64,000 bases of DNA from SAR116 cluster alpha proteobacterium HIMB100 (GCA_000238815.2 AFXB01000004.1:180130-244129), one strand, 5' to 3'. Shown: positions 45,259 through 54,073, counted from the stretch's first letter. Notes: generated by a model not told the origin, from the letters alone. Translations and numbers: made by a program.

Positions 45259-46032
45259 TTATCCGAAAAACAAAGCGGTAACTAGGTAATTTGCAATCAG
45301 GATCAGAATAGACGCAGATACAACTGCATTGGTGGTTGCAACACCTACACCTTCTGCTCCGCGCCCGCTGTGATAGCCGTGATAACATCCCATTAAAGCA
45401 ATTAAAAAGCCGAAAACTGCTGCTTTGACAAGACCAAGGGTGACGTCCGAAATTTCAAGAAATTGCAGCGTCCTGGACAAATAGGTTCCCGGGTTGAAGC
45501 CTAACTGATAGACCCCAACCAAATATCCGCCTAATACTCCAATGATATCACCGATCAAGACCAGAACAGGCAGGCATAATGTGCCTGCCAGTAATCTGGG
45601 CGCAACCAGATATTGCATCGGCCGTGTCGATAAAGTGTCGAGGGCATCTATCTGGTCAGTTACGCGCATTGTGCCAATTTCAGCGGCCATAGAGGCGCCA
45701 ATTCGGCCAGCAACCATCAAACCAGCCAGAACGGGCCCTAATTCGCGCGTCACAGACAAAACCACGACAGTGGCAACAGTATCCTCAGCTGAAAAACGGG
45801 CAAAACCGGTATAGCTCTGCAAGGCCAGAACCATGCCTGAGAAAAGGGTTGTCAGCCCGACCACCGGCAGTGAGAAAAACCCGATATCTAAAATTTGTCT
45901 GCCTAACTGGCGTCCATAAAAGGGGGGCATTACTGACCAGCGAACAGCAGCGATTGTAAAGAGGCTGAGCTTGCCGACTGCACCCAGGAAAGACAGGCTT
46001 GCCTGACCAATATTTCGGATAAGCCCCAGCAT
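45259..46032 (-). CDS. mlaE: MlaE-family ABC transporter permease
   Basis: A 257-residue permease with the MlaE-domain motifs GMVLALQSYTGFARF, VLSVTRELGPVLAGLMVAGRIGASMAAEIGTMRVTDQIDAL and the closing GAEGVGVATTNAVVSASILILIANYLVTALFF. Five or six membrane helices are visible. It forms the membrane core with MlaF and probably works in retrograde phospholipid transport from the outer membrane. alr lies 5 bases upstream. Confidence 0.93.
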   Translation of the reverse strand: MLGLIRNIGQASLSFLGAVGKLSLFTIAAVRWSVMPPFYGRQLGRQILDIGFFSLPVVGLTTLFSGMVLALQSYTGFARFSAEDTVATVVVLSVTRELGPVLAGLMVAGRIGASMAAEIGTMRVTDQIDALDTLSTRPMQYLVAPRLLAGTLCLPVLVLIGDIIGVLGGYLVGVYQLGFNPGTYLSRTLQFLEISDVTLGLVKAAVFGFLIALMGCYHGYHSGRGAEGVGVATTNAVVSASILILIANYLVTALFFG

Positions 46033-46037
46033 AGTGT

Positions 46038-47204
46038 TCAGGCCTCTGTCTTGAGTGTTGATTTGCGGTTCTGCGAATAAGAACCTAACTGAGTTTCATC
46101 ATAATGTCGGATTATCCGTCCGCCAAGACCTGTCATCACTTCATAAGGAATTGTTTGTCTGGCTAACGCCATATCCTCTAGCGTAAATTTTGGCCAAACC
46201 AGATCAGCATATTCTGTTTGTTCCAGCACAGCATCAGGCACATGGCTAACGTCAACAACGATTAAGTCCATGGAAACCCGCCCAGCCAAGGGGGCGGCAT
46301 AACCGCCAATACCCACAGTCGCCACACAATTTTGGTCTGGACGGTATAATGCACGGGCATAGCCGTCTGCATATCCCACGCCAATGGTCGCTAATTTGGT
46401 CGTTTGTGTTGCGGTATATTCAGCCCCATAGCCGACTGTTTCACCTTTTTCTATGCGTCTCACTTGCAAAATATCAGCTTGCCAGCCGAATACCTGTTGC
46501 AAGTTGCTATTCACACCTGCAGGGTCTGCCAGTGCTCCATATAGGCTGATCCCCGGGCGCGTCAGGTCAAAATGATAATCCGCACCCAACAGAATGCCTG
46601 CGCTGTTTGCCAGGCTGTGAGCGGTTTGTTTCATTGACGCTGATCGCTTCTTAAATGTGTCTAGCTGACGCAGGTTCATCTCATGAGCCGGGTCATCAGC
46701 ACAGGCCAGATGACTCATTATAAGGCAAACAGGTAAGTATTCGCCAGCAGATGTGAGAGAAGTGAGTCTGTCAAGACTGTCTTTACCAAGCCCCAACCGG
46801 TTTATGCCTGTGTCAATATGAACAGCAGCAGATAGCGGCATTACCGCCGTCTGGTTGAAGCTTGATAGTCTGTCAATCTGTTCTCCACAATTCAGGATCG
46901 GCGTCAGCTGATGAAACTGATAGTCTGGTAATTCATTTATTTGTGGCCCTTCCAAAACAAAAATCTGGCAATCGTGATTGTTTATCTCCTGTCTCAGCCT
47001 GATGCCTTCAGAAAGATGAGCAACAAAGAATTGCCGACAGCCATGCTCATATAATGCCCTGCTGACCGGTGCTATGCCCAACCCATAAGCATTCGCCTTT
47101 ACCGCAGCACCTGTGCGTGTTGCAGATGAGCTGCATTGATCAAGATAATGATAATTTGCGGTTAGGGCCTGCAGATCGATGTTCAGCCGTGACGCCCCCA
47201 TCAC
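46038..47204 (-). CDS. alr: Alanine racemase
   Basis: Makes D-alanine for the cell wall. The 388-residue protein starts with a PLP barrel carrying the cofactor lysine K36 in GAAVKANAYGLG, and later motifs HIDTGINRLGL, TRPGISLYGAL, and VGYGAEYTAT with the C-terminal catalytic Tyr. The length is normal. Two adjacent ATGs begin the gene (47204 or 47201). It lies 97 bases after dnaB and 5 before mlaE. Confidence 0.95.
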   Translation of the reverse strand: MMGASRLNIDLQALTANYHYLDQCSSSATRTGAAVKANAYGLGIAPVSRALYEHGCRQFFVAHLSEGIRLRQEINNHDCQIFVLEGPQINELPDYQFHQLTPILNCGEQIDRLSSFNQTAVMPLSAAVHIDTGINRLGLGKDSLDRLTSLTSAGEYLPVCLIMSHLACADDPAHEMNLRQLDTFKKRSASMKQTAHSLANSAGILLGADYHFDLTRPGISLYGALADPAGVNSNLQQVFGWQADILQVRRIEKGETVGYGAEYTATQTTKLATIGVGYADGYARALYRPDQNCVATVGIGGYAAPLAGRVSMDLIVVDVSHVPDAVLEQTEYADLVWPKFTLEDMALARQTIPYEVMTGLGGRIIRHYDETQLGSYSQNRKSTLKTEA

Positions 47205-47301
47205 TTGCCTCCCCTTTGTAGATTTTTGTGAATTTTAAGCAGCTGGTGCCGCCCCCAACAATAAAGTGTGGCGGTAGTGTCGTCACTGAAAAAACAACAA
47301 A

Positions 47302-48807
47302 TCAGAAACTATCTGGCAGTTGATCAGCTTCAGCAAGATCGGCAAATTTCGTCAGGCGACCATCAAAGCCGACATTTGCAACGCCTACAGGGCCATGCCT
47401 TTGCTTGGCAATGATTACCTCAGCTTTGCCGGTTGCTCTTTCCAGACGTTCCTGCCAGAGCTGATAACGTAAGTTATATTTTTCTTGGGTTTCGTTTTCT
47501 TTTTGCTCAGGCTCGCCTTTATTGAGATAATATTCTTCACGATAAACGAACATAACAACATCGGCATCCTGTTCGATTGATCCTGATTCGCGCAAATCGG
47601 CAAGGTTGGGGTGTTTGTCTTCTCTTTGTTCAACAGCCCGTGATAATTGCGATAGGGCCAATACCGGAACATCCAGTTCCTTGGCCAGACTTTTTAATGA
47701 GCGGCTGATATTCGAGATCTCTTGCACCCGGTTTTCTGGCTTTGATCCAATCTGCGCTTGTAAAAGCTGCAGATAATCAACGACGATCAGGCCAAGTCCC
47801 TTGGTGCGTTTCAGTCGCCTGGCCCGGCTCGCCATCTGGCTAACAGACAAGGCTGGGGTATCATCAATATAAAAAGGGGCTTTGGCGATTTGTTCACTGG
47901 CCTCAACCAAGGACAGAAATTCACGATCATTCATTCTGCCCCGCCGGATATTTTCTGAATCAAGGCCGGATCGTTCTGCCAAAATTCGGATACCAAGCTG
48001 CTCAGCTGACATCTCAAGAGAGAAAAAAGCAACTGGAACCGCGGTCTCGTCTGTTTTTGTTGTTGTTGCGGCGTGGAACGCAATATTTGTCGCCAGTGCG
48101 GTTTTGCCCATTGCTGGTCGGCCGGCCAAAATCAAAAGGTCCGATTTGTGTAACCCGCCCAGAAGATTATTCAACCCGGTAAGGCCTGTGCTGACCCCGG
48201 ACAAATGGCCTTCAGTTTTTGTTGCTGTTTCAGCAATGCTGATGGTCTCGCTCAATACAAGGTCAAACGACTTCAGCCCTTGCTCTGCAGTGTCATCTTC
48301 AGCCAGATTAAACAGGTGCTGCTCGGCGGCTTCAATCTGTGTTTGCGCCGGAATTTCAATATCTGGATTTTCAGCATCATGAATGACATTGTCTGAAATT
48401 CTGACCAATTGTCTGCGAAGATAAGCTTGATGAATAATATCAGCATAGTCTTTGGCTTCAGATATCGAGATCACACCATCAACCAAATCACCTAAATAGC
48501 TGGCTGGTCCGTCATCACCAAATCCGGCATGGTCATGGAAAAAAGTTTTCAATGTGACAGGGTTTGCCAATTGAGCGCGGCCAATCAGACGCGTTGCGGC
48601 CTCAAAAATCTGAGTATGAAGCGGATCATAAAAATGTTCCGGGCGGAGCTGGACATTCACCCGGTCCAGAATATCATTATCCAGCAACAAAGCCCCCAAG
48701 AAATTCTGTTCCGCTTGAAGATTATTAGGTAATTCACGTGGTCTATCCACGCCGGTTGACAAGGAAATCAGGTTTGACGGATTTTGTTCTGGGACTGCAT
48801 CGGACAT
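47302..48807 (-). CDS. dnaB: Replicative DNA helicase DnaB
   Basis: The hexameric fork helicase. The N-terminal domain has NLQAEQNFLGALLLDNDIL; the RecA-like domain has Walker A GRPAMGKTALATNI, LEMSAEQLGIRILAERSG, Walker B IVVDYLQLL and the ALSQLSRAVEQREDKHPNLADLRESGSIEQDADVV signature. The 501-residue length is typical, with no intein. The region just upstream holds two tandem DnaA boxes (48854-48871), which suggests DnaA may control its expression. Confidence 0.97.
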   Translation of the reverse strand: MSDAVPEQNPSNLISLSTGVDRPRELPNNLQAEQNFLGALLLDNDILDRVNVQLRPEHFYDPLHTQIFEAATRLIGRAQLANPVTLKTFFHDHAGFGDDGPASYLGDLVDGVISISEAKDYADIIHQAYLRRQLVRISDNVIHDAENPDIEIPAQTQIEAAEQHLFNLAEDDTAEQGLKSFDLVLSETISIAETATKTEGHLSGVSTGLTGLNNLLGGLHKSDLLILAGRPAMGKTALATNIAFHAATTTKTDETAVPVAFFSLEMSAEQLGIRILAERSGLDSENIRRGRMNDREFLSLVEASEQIAKAPFYIDDTPALSVSQMASRARRLKRTKGLGLIVVDYLQLLQAQIGSKPENRVQEISNISRSLKSLAKELDVPVLALSQLSRAVEQREDKHPNLADLRESGSIEQDADVVMFVYREEYYLNKGEPEQKENETQEKYNLRYQLWQERLERATGKAEVIIAKQRHGPVGVANVGFDGRLTKFADLAEADQLPDSF

Positions 48808-48830
48808 TCTGTCACTCTACGTCTTTCCCA

Positions 48831-48840
48831 CTCATATGAG
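48831..48840. repeat. 10-bp palindrome in the dnaB leader
   Basis: CTCATATGAG is a perfect palindrome lying 23 bases upstream of the dnaB start, between it and the DnaA boxes. It could be an operator or chance. Confidence 0.3.
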
Positions 48841-48853
48841 AAGATGTGATTAC

Positions 48854-48871
48854 TGGGGATAATGTGGATAA
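48854..48871 (-). promoter_or_regulatory. Two abutting DnaA boxes upstream of dnaB
   Basis: On the minus strand the sequence is TTATCCACATTATCCCCA: a perfect DnaA box (TTATCCACA, 48863-48871) followed without spacer by TTATCCCCA (48854-48862), one base off. They lie 46 bases upstream of the dnaB start codon, in the same orientation, and downstream of the rplI terminator. Confidence 0.6.
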
Positions 48872-48898
48872 CTGAAAAAAAGCTTGAATTACTGGCAT

Positions 48899-48928
48899 AA
48901 AAAAACCAGCCCGGAAATGGGGCTGGTT
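48899..48928 (-). terminator. Rho-independent terminator of the rpsF-rpsR-rplI operon
   Basis: On the minus strand AACCAGCCC pairs perfectly with GGGCTGGTT around a 7-base loop and runs into seven Ts. It follows the rplI stop by about 28 bases and separates the ribosomal operon from dnaB. Confidence 0.88.
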
Positions 48929-48956
48929 CATTTTTTTTCGGTGGCAGGATGAGGCC

Positions 48957-49559
48957 TTAATTCGCCTCACCTTCATCTGCTTCAGGCCCTTGAGCCTCAG
49001 ATTTTTCACCTGAATCTTCAGCTGCTGAAGCCTCGGCCTCGGCCTCAACTTCATCTTCTTCATCGTCTCTGGCAACAACAGCCTGGCCGGTCTTTGCTTG
49101 TTTCTCGGCCTCTTCCAGTGAGCGCGCAACGTTTACTGTAACTGTCGCATCCACCTCAGCATGCAAGGACACACGAATAGGAAACAGACCAAGCGTTTTG
49201 ATGGATTTATCCATATTGACCTGACGTTTATCCATATCGTGGCCAGCAGCAATAACTGCATCAGCAATGTCACGAGAGCTGACAGAGCCGAATAATTGGC
49301 CCATTTCAGAAGCAGCACGAACCAGCGCAACGGTCAGCCCTTCCATCGCCTTTGCTTTGCTTTCGGCAGCAGATTTAGCATCTGCGTTACGGGCTTCACG
49401 ATCTGCCCGCTCGGCTTCGAATTTTTCCAGGTTGGCCTTGTTTGCACGCAGAGCTTTACCTGTTGGCAGAAGGTAATTCCGGGCATAGCCTGGTTTCACG
49501 GTTACGACGTCGCCCAGCTGACCCAGCTTTTCGACGCGCTCGAGCAATATAATTTGCAT
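48957..49559 (-). CDS. rplI: 50S ribosomal protein L9 with acidic C-terminal extension
   Basis: Binds 23S rRNA domain V. The N-terminal domain MQIILLERVEKLGQLGDVVTVKPGYARNYLLPTGKA is canonical, followed by the long helix and the C-terminal domain containing LFGSVSSRDIADAV and RVSLHAEVDATVTVNV. Normal L9 ends at about residue 150; this one continues with ~45 residues that are almost entirely Glu/Asp/Ala/Ser (for example DDEEDEVEAEAEAS). Such tails occur in alphaproteobacterial L9. It is the last gene of the rpsF-rpsR-rplI operon. Confidence 0.96.
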   Translation of the reverse strand: MQIILLERVEKLGQLGDVVTVKPGYARNYLLPTGKALRANKANLEKFEAERADREARNADAKSAAESKAKAMEGLTVALVRAASEMGQLFGSVSSRDIADAVIAAGHDMDKRQVNMDKSIKTLGLFPIRVSLHAEVDATVTVNVARSLEEAEKQAKTGQAVVARDDEEDEVEAEAEASAAEDSGEKSEAQGPEADEGEAN

Positions 49560-49582
49560 AACGAAATTGTCCTTTCTGCAGT

Positions 49583-49837
49583 CTAGCTGATTACGTAAGG
49601 CATCAGAGCCAGATAGCGGGCCCGTTTGATGGCGGTTGACAGTTCACGTTGTTTTTTTGCTGAAACAGCAGAGATACGTGAAGGAACGATTTTGCCCCGC
49701 TCTGAGGTAAACCGTGTCAGCAGCTTGGTATCCTTATAGTCAATCTTCGGTGCATTTGGACCTGAAAACGGGCAGGATTTCCGCCGGCGACCATGTGGTC
49801 TGCGAACGGCGCTTCTTGTGATTTGTAACTGTGTCAT
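49583..49837 (-). CDS. rpsR: 30S ribosomal protein S18
   Basis: An 84-residue S18 with [60 protein letters not shown], the standard S18 core that binds S6 in the small-subunit platform. It starts 3 bases after rpsF and ends 23 before rplI. Confidence 0.98.
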   Translation of the reverse strand: MTQLQITRSAVRRPHGRRRKSCPFSGPNAPKIDYKDTKLLTRFTSERGKIVPSRISAVSAKKQRELSTAIKRARYLALMPYVIS

Positions 49838-49840
49838 AGT

Positions 49841-50290
49841 TTACTCTCCAGCGTTTTCTTCTGCGGGCTGCTTATCAGCAGAACCTTTATCATCATTAGC
49901 TGCATTGCCTCGGGCTTCAGGTGCACGACCTGATGGTGAACGCTCGCCGCGACCACCACGTTCCGGCTTTGCTGCCTGCATCATGATGGACGGACCTTCT
50001 TCCACTTCTTCGATGGCAATATTCATGAACCGCAGAATATCTTCGTTCAGGCCCATGATCCGCTCATATTCGGCCAGGGTCTCTGGGTCTGTTTCAAGGT
50101 TTAACATCACGTAATGGCCTTTCCGGTTTTTCTTCACCCGGTAAGCCAGGGTCCGCAGACCCCAATATTCATGTTTCAGGATTTTACCGCCGCCATTTTC
50201 GATAATGGCTGAAAAATCTTTAGTCAGATTTTCGACCTGCGTGGTTGAAACATCTTGGCGTGCGATAAACACGCTTTCATATAGCCGCAT
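49841..50290 (-). CDS. rpsF: 30S ribosomal protein S6
   Basis: A 149-residue S6 starting at ATG 50290 with a strong AGGAGAG site; the frame to 50344 adds an unlikely leader. The core MRLYESVFIARQDVSTTQVENL and LRTLAYRVKKNRKGHYVMLNLETDPETLAEYERIMGLNEDILRFM matches S6. After about residue 105 comes a low-complexity Gly/Arg/Pro then acidic tail (RGGRGERSPSGRAPEARG ... EENAGE), an alphaproteobacterial type of extension. First gene of the operon. Confidence 0.97.
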   Translation of the reverse strand: MRLYESVFIARQDVSTTQVENLTKDFSAIIENGGGKILKHEYWGLRTLAYRVKKNRKGHYVMLNLETDPETLAEYERIMGLNEDILRFMNIAIEEVEEGPSIMMQAAKPERGGRGERSPSGRAPEARGNAANDDKGSADKQPAEENAGE

Positions 50291-50437
50291 TCGTCTCTCC
50301 TTCTGGCTAATAGTGCTGTCCGGCAATCTTGTTGCCCTAGGCACAAACCAATTTCATTCGGCGTGAAACTGGCAAGGAATATAATAAAAGCGGTCACCGT
50401 CATATAACTTTGACGATAAGCCGCCGATGGTGCGCAG

Positions 50438-50466
50438 GTTATGACCGAAAATGCTGGAAAAATCAA
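50438..50466 (-). promoter_or_regulatory. Possible promoter for rpsF
   Basis: On the minus strand TTGATT (rc of 50461-50466) is followed after 17 bases by CATAAC (rc of 50438-50443). Both are moderate matches. The -35 is part of a palindrome shared with a possible fabD promoter. Confidence 0.35.
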
Positions 50467-50475
50467 GTCTTGATT
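50461..50475. promoter_or_regulatory. Palindrome in the rpsF/fabD divergent region
   Basis: AATCAAGTCTTGATT has perfect 7-base arms around one central base. Each arm carries a TTGATT-type -35 on one strand, so it could be an operator controlling both directions. Confidence 0.5.
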
Positions 50476-50499
50476 CTCAACTGTTGCTTGGCCTATCAC
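50470..50499 (+). promoter_or_regulatory. Possible promoter for fabD
   Basis: TTGATT (50470-50475) and TATCAC (50494-50499) are 18 bases apart, giving a short leader to fabD at 50554. A perfect TATAAT further up at 50380-50385 has only a poor -35. Confidence 0.3.
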
Positions 50500-50553
50500 A
50501 AAGACATCACGGTTCATCAGTGATTCAGAATCAGGTAAGGGGTGAGATTGACG

Positions 50554-51492
50554 ATGACAGGCACAGCATTTCTTTTTCCAGGGCAAGGTTCACAAGCAGT
50601 AGGCATGGCGACCACCCTCGCTGCGGAAAGTCAGACGGCACGGGACATTTTGTCTGAGATCGATGATGCTCTTGATTTCAAGCTGTCTGCGTTGATGGCA
50701 GATGGGCCAGCCGAAGAACTGCAACTGACCCAAAACGCCCAGCCTGCCTTATTTGCCAGTTCTTTATGCACGTTACGCGTTCTGCAGGAACAGGCCGGAC
50801 AGCCGATAGATGCCCTATGTAGCTTTGCTGCCGGACATTCTCTTGGGGAATATTCAGCTTTGTGTGCTGCGGGTAGCATTGGCATCGCTGAAACAGCGAA
50901 ATTGCTACGGCTTCGTGGTCAGTCCATGCAGCAGGCTGTACCTGTAGGGGAAGGCGCAATGGCAGCCCTGATTGGCGCAGACTTGGCGCTTGCAGAAGAA
51001 ATCGCTGAGGCTGCTGCAGATGCTGGCCTTGTTCAAATCGCAAATGACAATGCGAATGGCCAGATTGTGCTGAGCGGTTCCAGCACTGGAGTGGAGCGGG
51101 CCATGGAGGTCGCCAAAGACAAAGGTCTGCGCAGGGTTGTAAAGCTTCCCGTTAGTGCCCCGTTCCATTGTGAGCTGATGGCTCCTGCAGCGGATGTGAT
51201 GGCGCAAGCTCTTGCCGAGATTAACATTAAAGATGCAATGGTTCCTGTGGTACAGAATGTGACTGTCATTCCGGAAACATCAGCATCTGTTTTGCGCAAG
51301 CACCTTGTTATGCAGGTGACAGGCAGGGTGCGTTGGCGCGAGACAATGGATTATTTTATTGCTTCAGGCGTAACAAGATTTGTTGAGGTGGGTACCGGCA
51401 AAGTGTTGTCTGGTCTTGCCAAACGTGCCGCACCTGATGCGCAAATCCATACACTTGATACAAGTGAAGATATTCAGGCCTATCTGGGCTGA
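50554..51492 (+). CDS. fabD: Malonyl-CoA:ACP transacylase
   Basis: Loads malonyl groups on acyl carrier protein for fatty-acid synthesis. The protein, 312 residues from ATG 50554, begins TGTAFLFPGQGSQAVGMA, has the nucleophile Ser in AAGHSLGEYSAL and the catalytic His in LPVSAPFHCELM. GTG 50542 is an alternative start; GGTGAG precedes the ATG. First gene of fabD-fabG-acpP-fabF-mltG-gmk. Confidence 0.96.
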   Translation: MTGTAFLFPGQGSQAVGMATTLAAESQTARDILSEIDDALDFKLSALMADGPAEELQLTQNAQPALFASSLCTLRVLQEQAGQPIDALCSFAAGHSLGEYSALCAAGSIGIAETAKLLRLRGQSMQQAVPVGEGAMAALIGADLALAEEIAEAAADAGLVQIANDNANGQIVLSGSSTGVERAMEVAKDKGLRRVVKLPVSAPFHCELMAPAADVMAQALAEINIKDAMVPVVQNVTVIPETSASVLRKHLVMQVTGRVRWRETMDYFIASGVTRFVEVGTGKVLSGLAKRAAPDAQIHTLDTSEDIQAYLG

Positions 51493-51512
51493 GGGGGAAG
51501 GAGAATAAACCC

Positions 51513-52250
51513 ATGTTTGACTTAACAGGTAAAACTGCCCTTGTTACCGGGGCGAGCGGCGGGATCGGGTCGCAAATTGCGACAGCTTTGCACCAGCAGG
51601 GAGCGCAGGTGATCCTTCATGGTACACGTGCTGAGAAGCTGGCTGATTTGCAGCAAACACTTGGTGAGCGCGCACATTGTATGCCTGCTGACTTGTCTGA
51701 TCGTGAGGCAGTCTCTCAAATGATTCAAACTGCCACTGAAATGGCCGGGTCTGTTGATATTCTGGTCAATAATGCGGGGATAACACGCGACAATTTATTC
51801 ATGCGGATGAAAGATGAAGACTGGGATGATGTTCTGGCGGTGAATATGACGTCATCTATGTTGCTGTGTCGCAATGTTATTCGCGGGATGATGAAAGCCA
51901 GATGGGGACGGATTATTTCAATTTCCTCAATCGTGGGTGTTACGGGCAATCCGGGGCAAACAAACTATGCAGCATCTAAAGCCGGAATGATTGGTTTCAG
52001 CAAATCCTTGGCTGCAGAAGTGGCGAGCCGAGGGATTACCGTAAATGTTGTGGCTCCGGGGTTTATTGAAACACCAATGACAGATGTTTTGACTGATGAC
52101 CAAAAAGCGGCACTTCTGACGAATGTACCGTCTGGCCGGTTAGGTCAGGGAAGCGAGATCGCCGCCGCCGTTGTCTATTTGGCGAGCCCTGAGGCTGGTT
52201 ACGTGACTGGTTCGACATTGCATGTCAATGGCGGAATGGCCATGCTGTGA
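51513..52250 (+). CDS. fabG: 3-oxoacyl-ACP reductase
   Basis: NADPH-dependent reductase of the fatty-acid elongation cycle. The 245-residue SDR has VTGASGGIGSQIA, NNAGITRDNLFMRMKDEDWDDVLAVN, the catalytic ISISSIVGVTGNPGQTNYAASKAG and ends GYVTGSTLHVNGGMAML, all typical of FabG. It lies 20 bases after fabD and 146 before acpP; a weak hairpin with a T run (about 52287-52302) lies in that gap, so acpP may have its own promoter. Confidence 0.97.
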   Translation: MFDLTGKTALVTGASGGIGSQIATALHQQGAQVILHGTRAEKLADLQQTLGERAHCMPADLSDREAVSQMIQTATEMAGSVDILVNNAGITRDNLFMRMKDEDWDDVLAVNMTSSMLLCRNVIRGMMKARWGRIISISSIVGVTGNPGQTNYAASKAGMIGFSKSLAAEVASRGITVNVVAPGFIETPMTDVLTDDQKAALLTNVPSGRLGQGSEIAAAVVYLASPEAGYVTGSTLHVNGGMAML

Positions 52251-52396
52251 GGGACAGAGCGAACTGGTGAAAACACGGAGCATTTCCTGTGGAATTTTTT
52301 TAAGCTGGAATTCCGCGTCGAACTGTGATATTCCCCTGCAACTAGATATGGTACCGGCGTCCTGCTGGCCACACACTACCTTAAAGGTGATATGAA

Positions 52397-52633
52397 ATGA
52401 GTGATATTGCAGATCGCGTAAAATCAATTGTTGTTGAACATCTTGGTGTCGAAGGCGACAAAGTAGTTGAAGGCGCGTCTTTCATTGACGACCTGGGCGC
52501 TGATAGCCTGGACACAGTTGAACTGGTCATGGCGTTTGAAGAAGAATTCGGATGCGAAATTCCCGATGATGCAGCAGAAAAAATTCTGACAGTCAAAGAT
52601 GCTGTCGACTTCCTGCAGGAAAATGCCGCCTAA
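52397..52633 (+). CDS. acpP: Acyl carrier protein
   Basis: A 78-residue acidic carrier protein with the phosphopantetheine attachment Ser37 in [21 protein letters not shown]. It carries growing acyl chains for the fab enzymes around it. It starts at ATG 52397 after AAAGGTGAT, and a terminator follows the gene. Confidence 0.98.
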   Translation: MSDIADRVKSIVVEHLGVEGDKVVEGASFIDDLGADSLDTVELVMAFEEEFGCEIPDDAAEKILTVKDAVDFLQENAA

Positions 52634-52654
52634 GTCAGCCAGACTAAACATGCC

Positions 52655-52716
52655 AAGGTCCAGCACAGGTGAGCGGTTCAGTTTTGAACTGCCCGTCCCG
52701 CGCTGGACTTTTTTTT
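52655..52716 (+). terminator. Terminator-like structure after acpP
   Basis: GTCCAGC (52658-52664) pairs with GCTGGAC (52702-52708), enclosing a second hairpin (GCGGTTCA with TGAACTGC). It ends in eight Ts. The branched fold would give abundant acpP mRNA a stable end while allowing some readthrough to fabF. Confidence 0.75.
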
Positions 52717-52810
52717 AACTTGAATCAGGTGGGGCATTTGTCGCACCCTTTTGGAAGACACAAGTGATAGAATTTGTGTTTTGTCCGTTCAGATAAAAAA
52801 AGAGGATGAT

Positions 52811-54073
52811 ATGCGCCGTGTAGTTATCACAGGAATGGGTATTGTTTCTCCCTTGGGGGCAGGCCTTGACCATAACTGGACAAAGCTGATTGCTGCCGAA
52901 AGCGGTATTGGCCAGATCGAAGGGTTTCAAGTTGACGACCTCGCTTGCCAGATTGCCGGGCAAGTGCCTCAAGACGGCTCAGAGGGGGCGTTGAATCTTG
53001 ATGAGTTTATTGAACCCAAGGAGCAGCGCAAGTTAGACCGGTTTATTCAGTTGGGGATCGTTGCGGCTGTTGAAGCTGTTCATCATTCAGGTTGGCTTCC
53101 AACGAAGATAGAAGACCAAGACAGGTCCGGGGTGATGATCGGCTCAGGCATTGGCGGTTTACAGACCATCGTTGAAACCTCTCAACTTCTTGATGCCCGC
53201 GGCCCGCGCCGGGTCAGCCCATTTTTTATTCCCTCAGCGCTGATTAATCTGATTTCAGGGCAAATTTCTATCCGCTTTGGTTACAGAGGGCCTAATCACG
53301 CTGTGGTGACGGCCTGTTCAACGGGGGCGCACGCAATTGGCGATGCGGCCCGGCTGATTGCGTTTGATGATGCTGATGTTATGTTGGCTGGCGGTGCAGA
53401 GGCTGCGGTTTGCCGCCTTGGCATTGCAGGCTTTGCTGCTGCACGAGCCTTATCCACATCTTACAATGATACCCCAGAGGTCGCTTCACGCCCTTACGAT
53501 ACAGGCAGAGACGGGTTTGTCATGGGTGAGGGGGCAGGTGTCGTCGTGCTGGAAGAGCTGGAACATGCCAAAGCCAGAGGTGCACGCATTTATGGTGAGG
53601 TAAAAGGATACGGCCTGTCAGGAGATGCGTATCACATCACAGCTCCTGCTGAAGATGGTAATGGCGGTTTCCGCGCTATGGAAGCCGCATTAAAGCGGGC
53701 GAAGCTGGATGTGACTAAAATTGACTACATTAACGCGCATGGCACATCAACACCGCTGGGAGATGTGATTGAGGCAAATGCTGTGCGTCGTCTGCTGGGC
53801 GATAGATCAGAAGCATCCATGTCATCAACCAAAAGCTCAACTGGGCATTTGCTTGGGGCTGCCGGTGCGATTGAGGCGATTTTCTCAACTATGGCTGTGG
53901 ACCAGGATATTGTGCCACCAACCCTTAACCTTAGAGACCCAGAACCAAGGCTGGACGGGTTTGATCTGGTGCCTCTTGAAGCCAAAAAACGGCCCGTGCG
54001 AAACGCTATGTCAAACAGCTTTGGCTTTGGGGGGACAAATGCGTCGCTGATTATTGGCAAAGTTGACGCGTGA
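52811..54073 (+). CDS. fabF: 3-oxoacyl-ACP synthase II
   Basis: Elongating condensing enzyme. From ATG 52811 (AGAGGATGAT upstream) it has 420 residues and starts MRRVVITGMGIVSPLG. The Cys-His-His triad is visible in VVTACSTGAHAIGDA, INAHGTSTPLGD and KSSTGHLLGAAGAIEA. The earlier in-frame start at 52751 lies in the leader. It overlaps mltG by four bases (GTGA). Confidence 0.97.
   Translation: MRRVVITGMGIVSPLGAGLDHNWTKLIAAESGIGQIEGFQVDDLACQIAGQVPQDGSEGALNLDEFIEPKEQRKLDRFIQLGIVAAVEAVHHSGWLPTKIEDQDRSGVMIGSGIGGLQTIVETSQLLDARGPRRVSPFFIPSALINLISGQISIRFGYRGPNHAVVTACSTGAHAIGDAARLIAFDDADVMLAGGAEAAVCRLGIAGFAAARALSTSYNDTPEVASRPYDTGRDGFVMGEGAGVVVLEELEHAKARGARIYGEVKGYGLSGDAYHITAPAEDGNGGFRAMEAALKRAKLDVTKIDYINAHGTSTPLGDVIEANAVRRLLGDRSEASMSSTKSSTGHLLGAAGAIEAIFSTMAVDQDIVPPTLNLRDPEPRLDGFDLVPLEAKKRPVRNAMSNSFGFGGTNASLIIGKVDA

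Noticed and set aside
53450..53458. Perfect DnaA box inside fabF
   Set aside because: A single site within coding sequence, in a conserved protein region (RALSTSYN); probably chance, unlike the tandem intergenic pair before dnaB.
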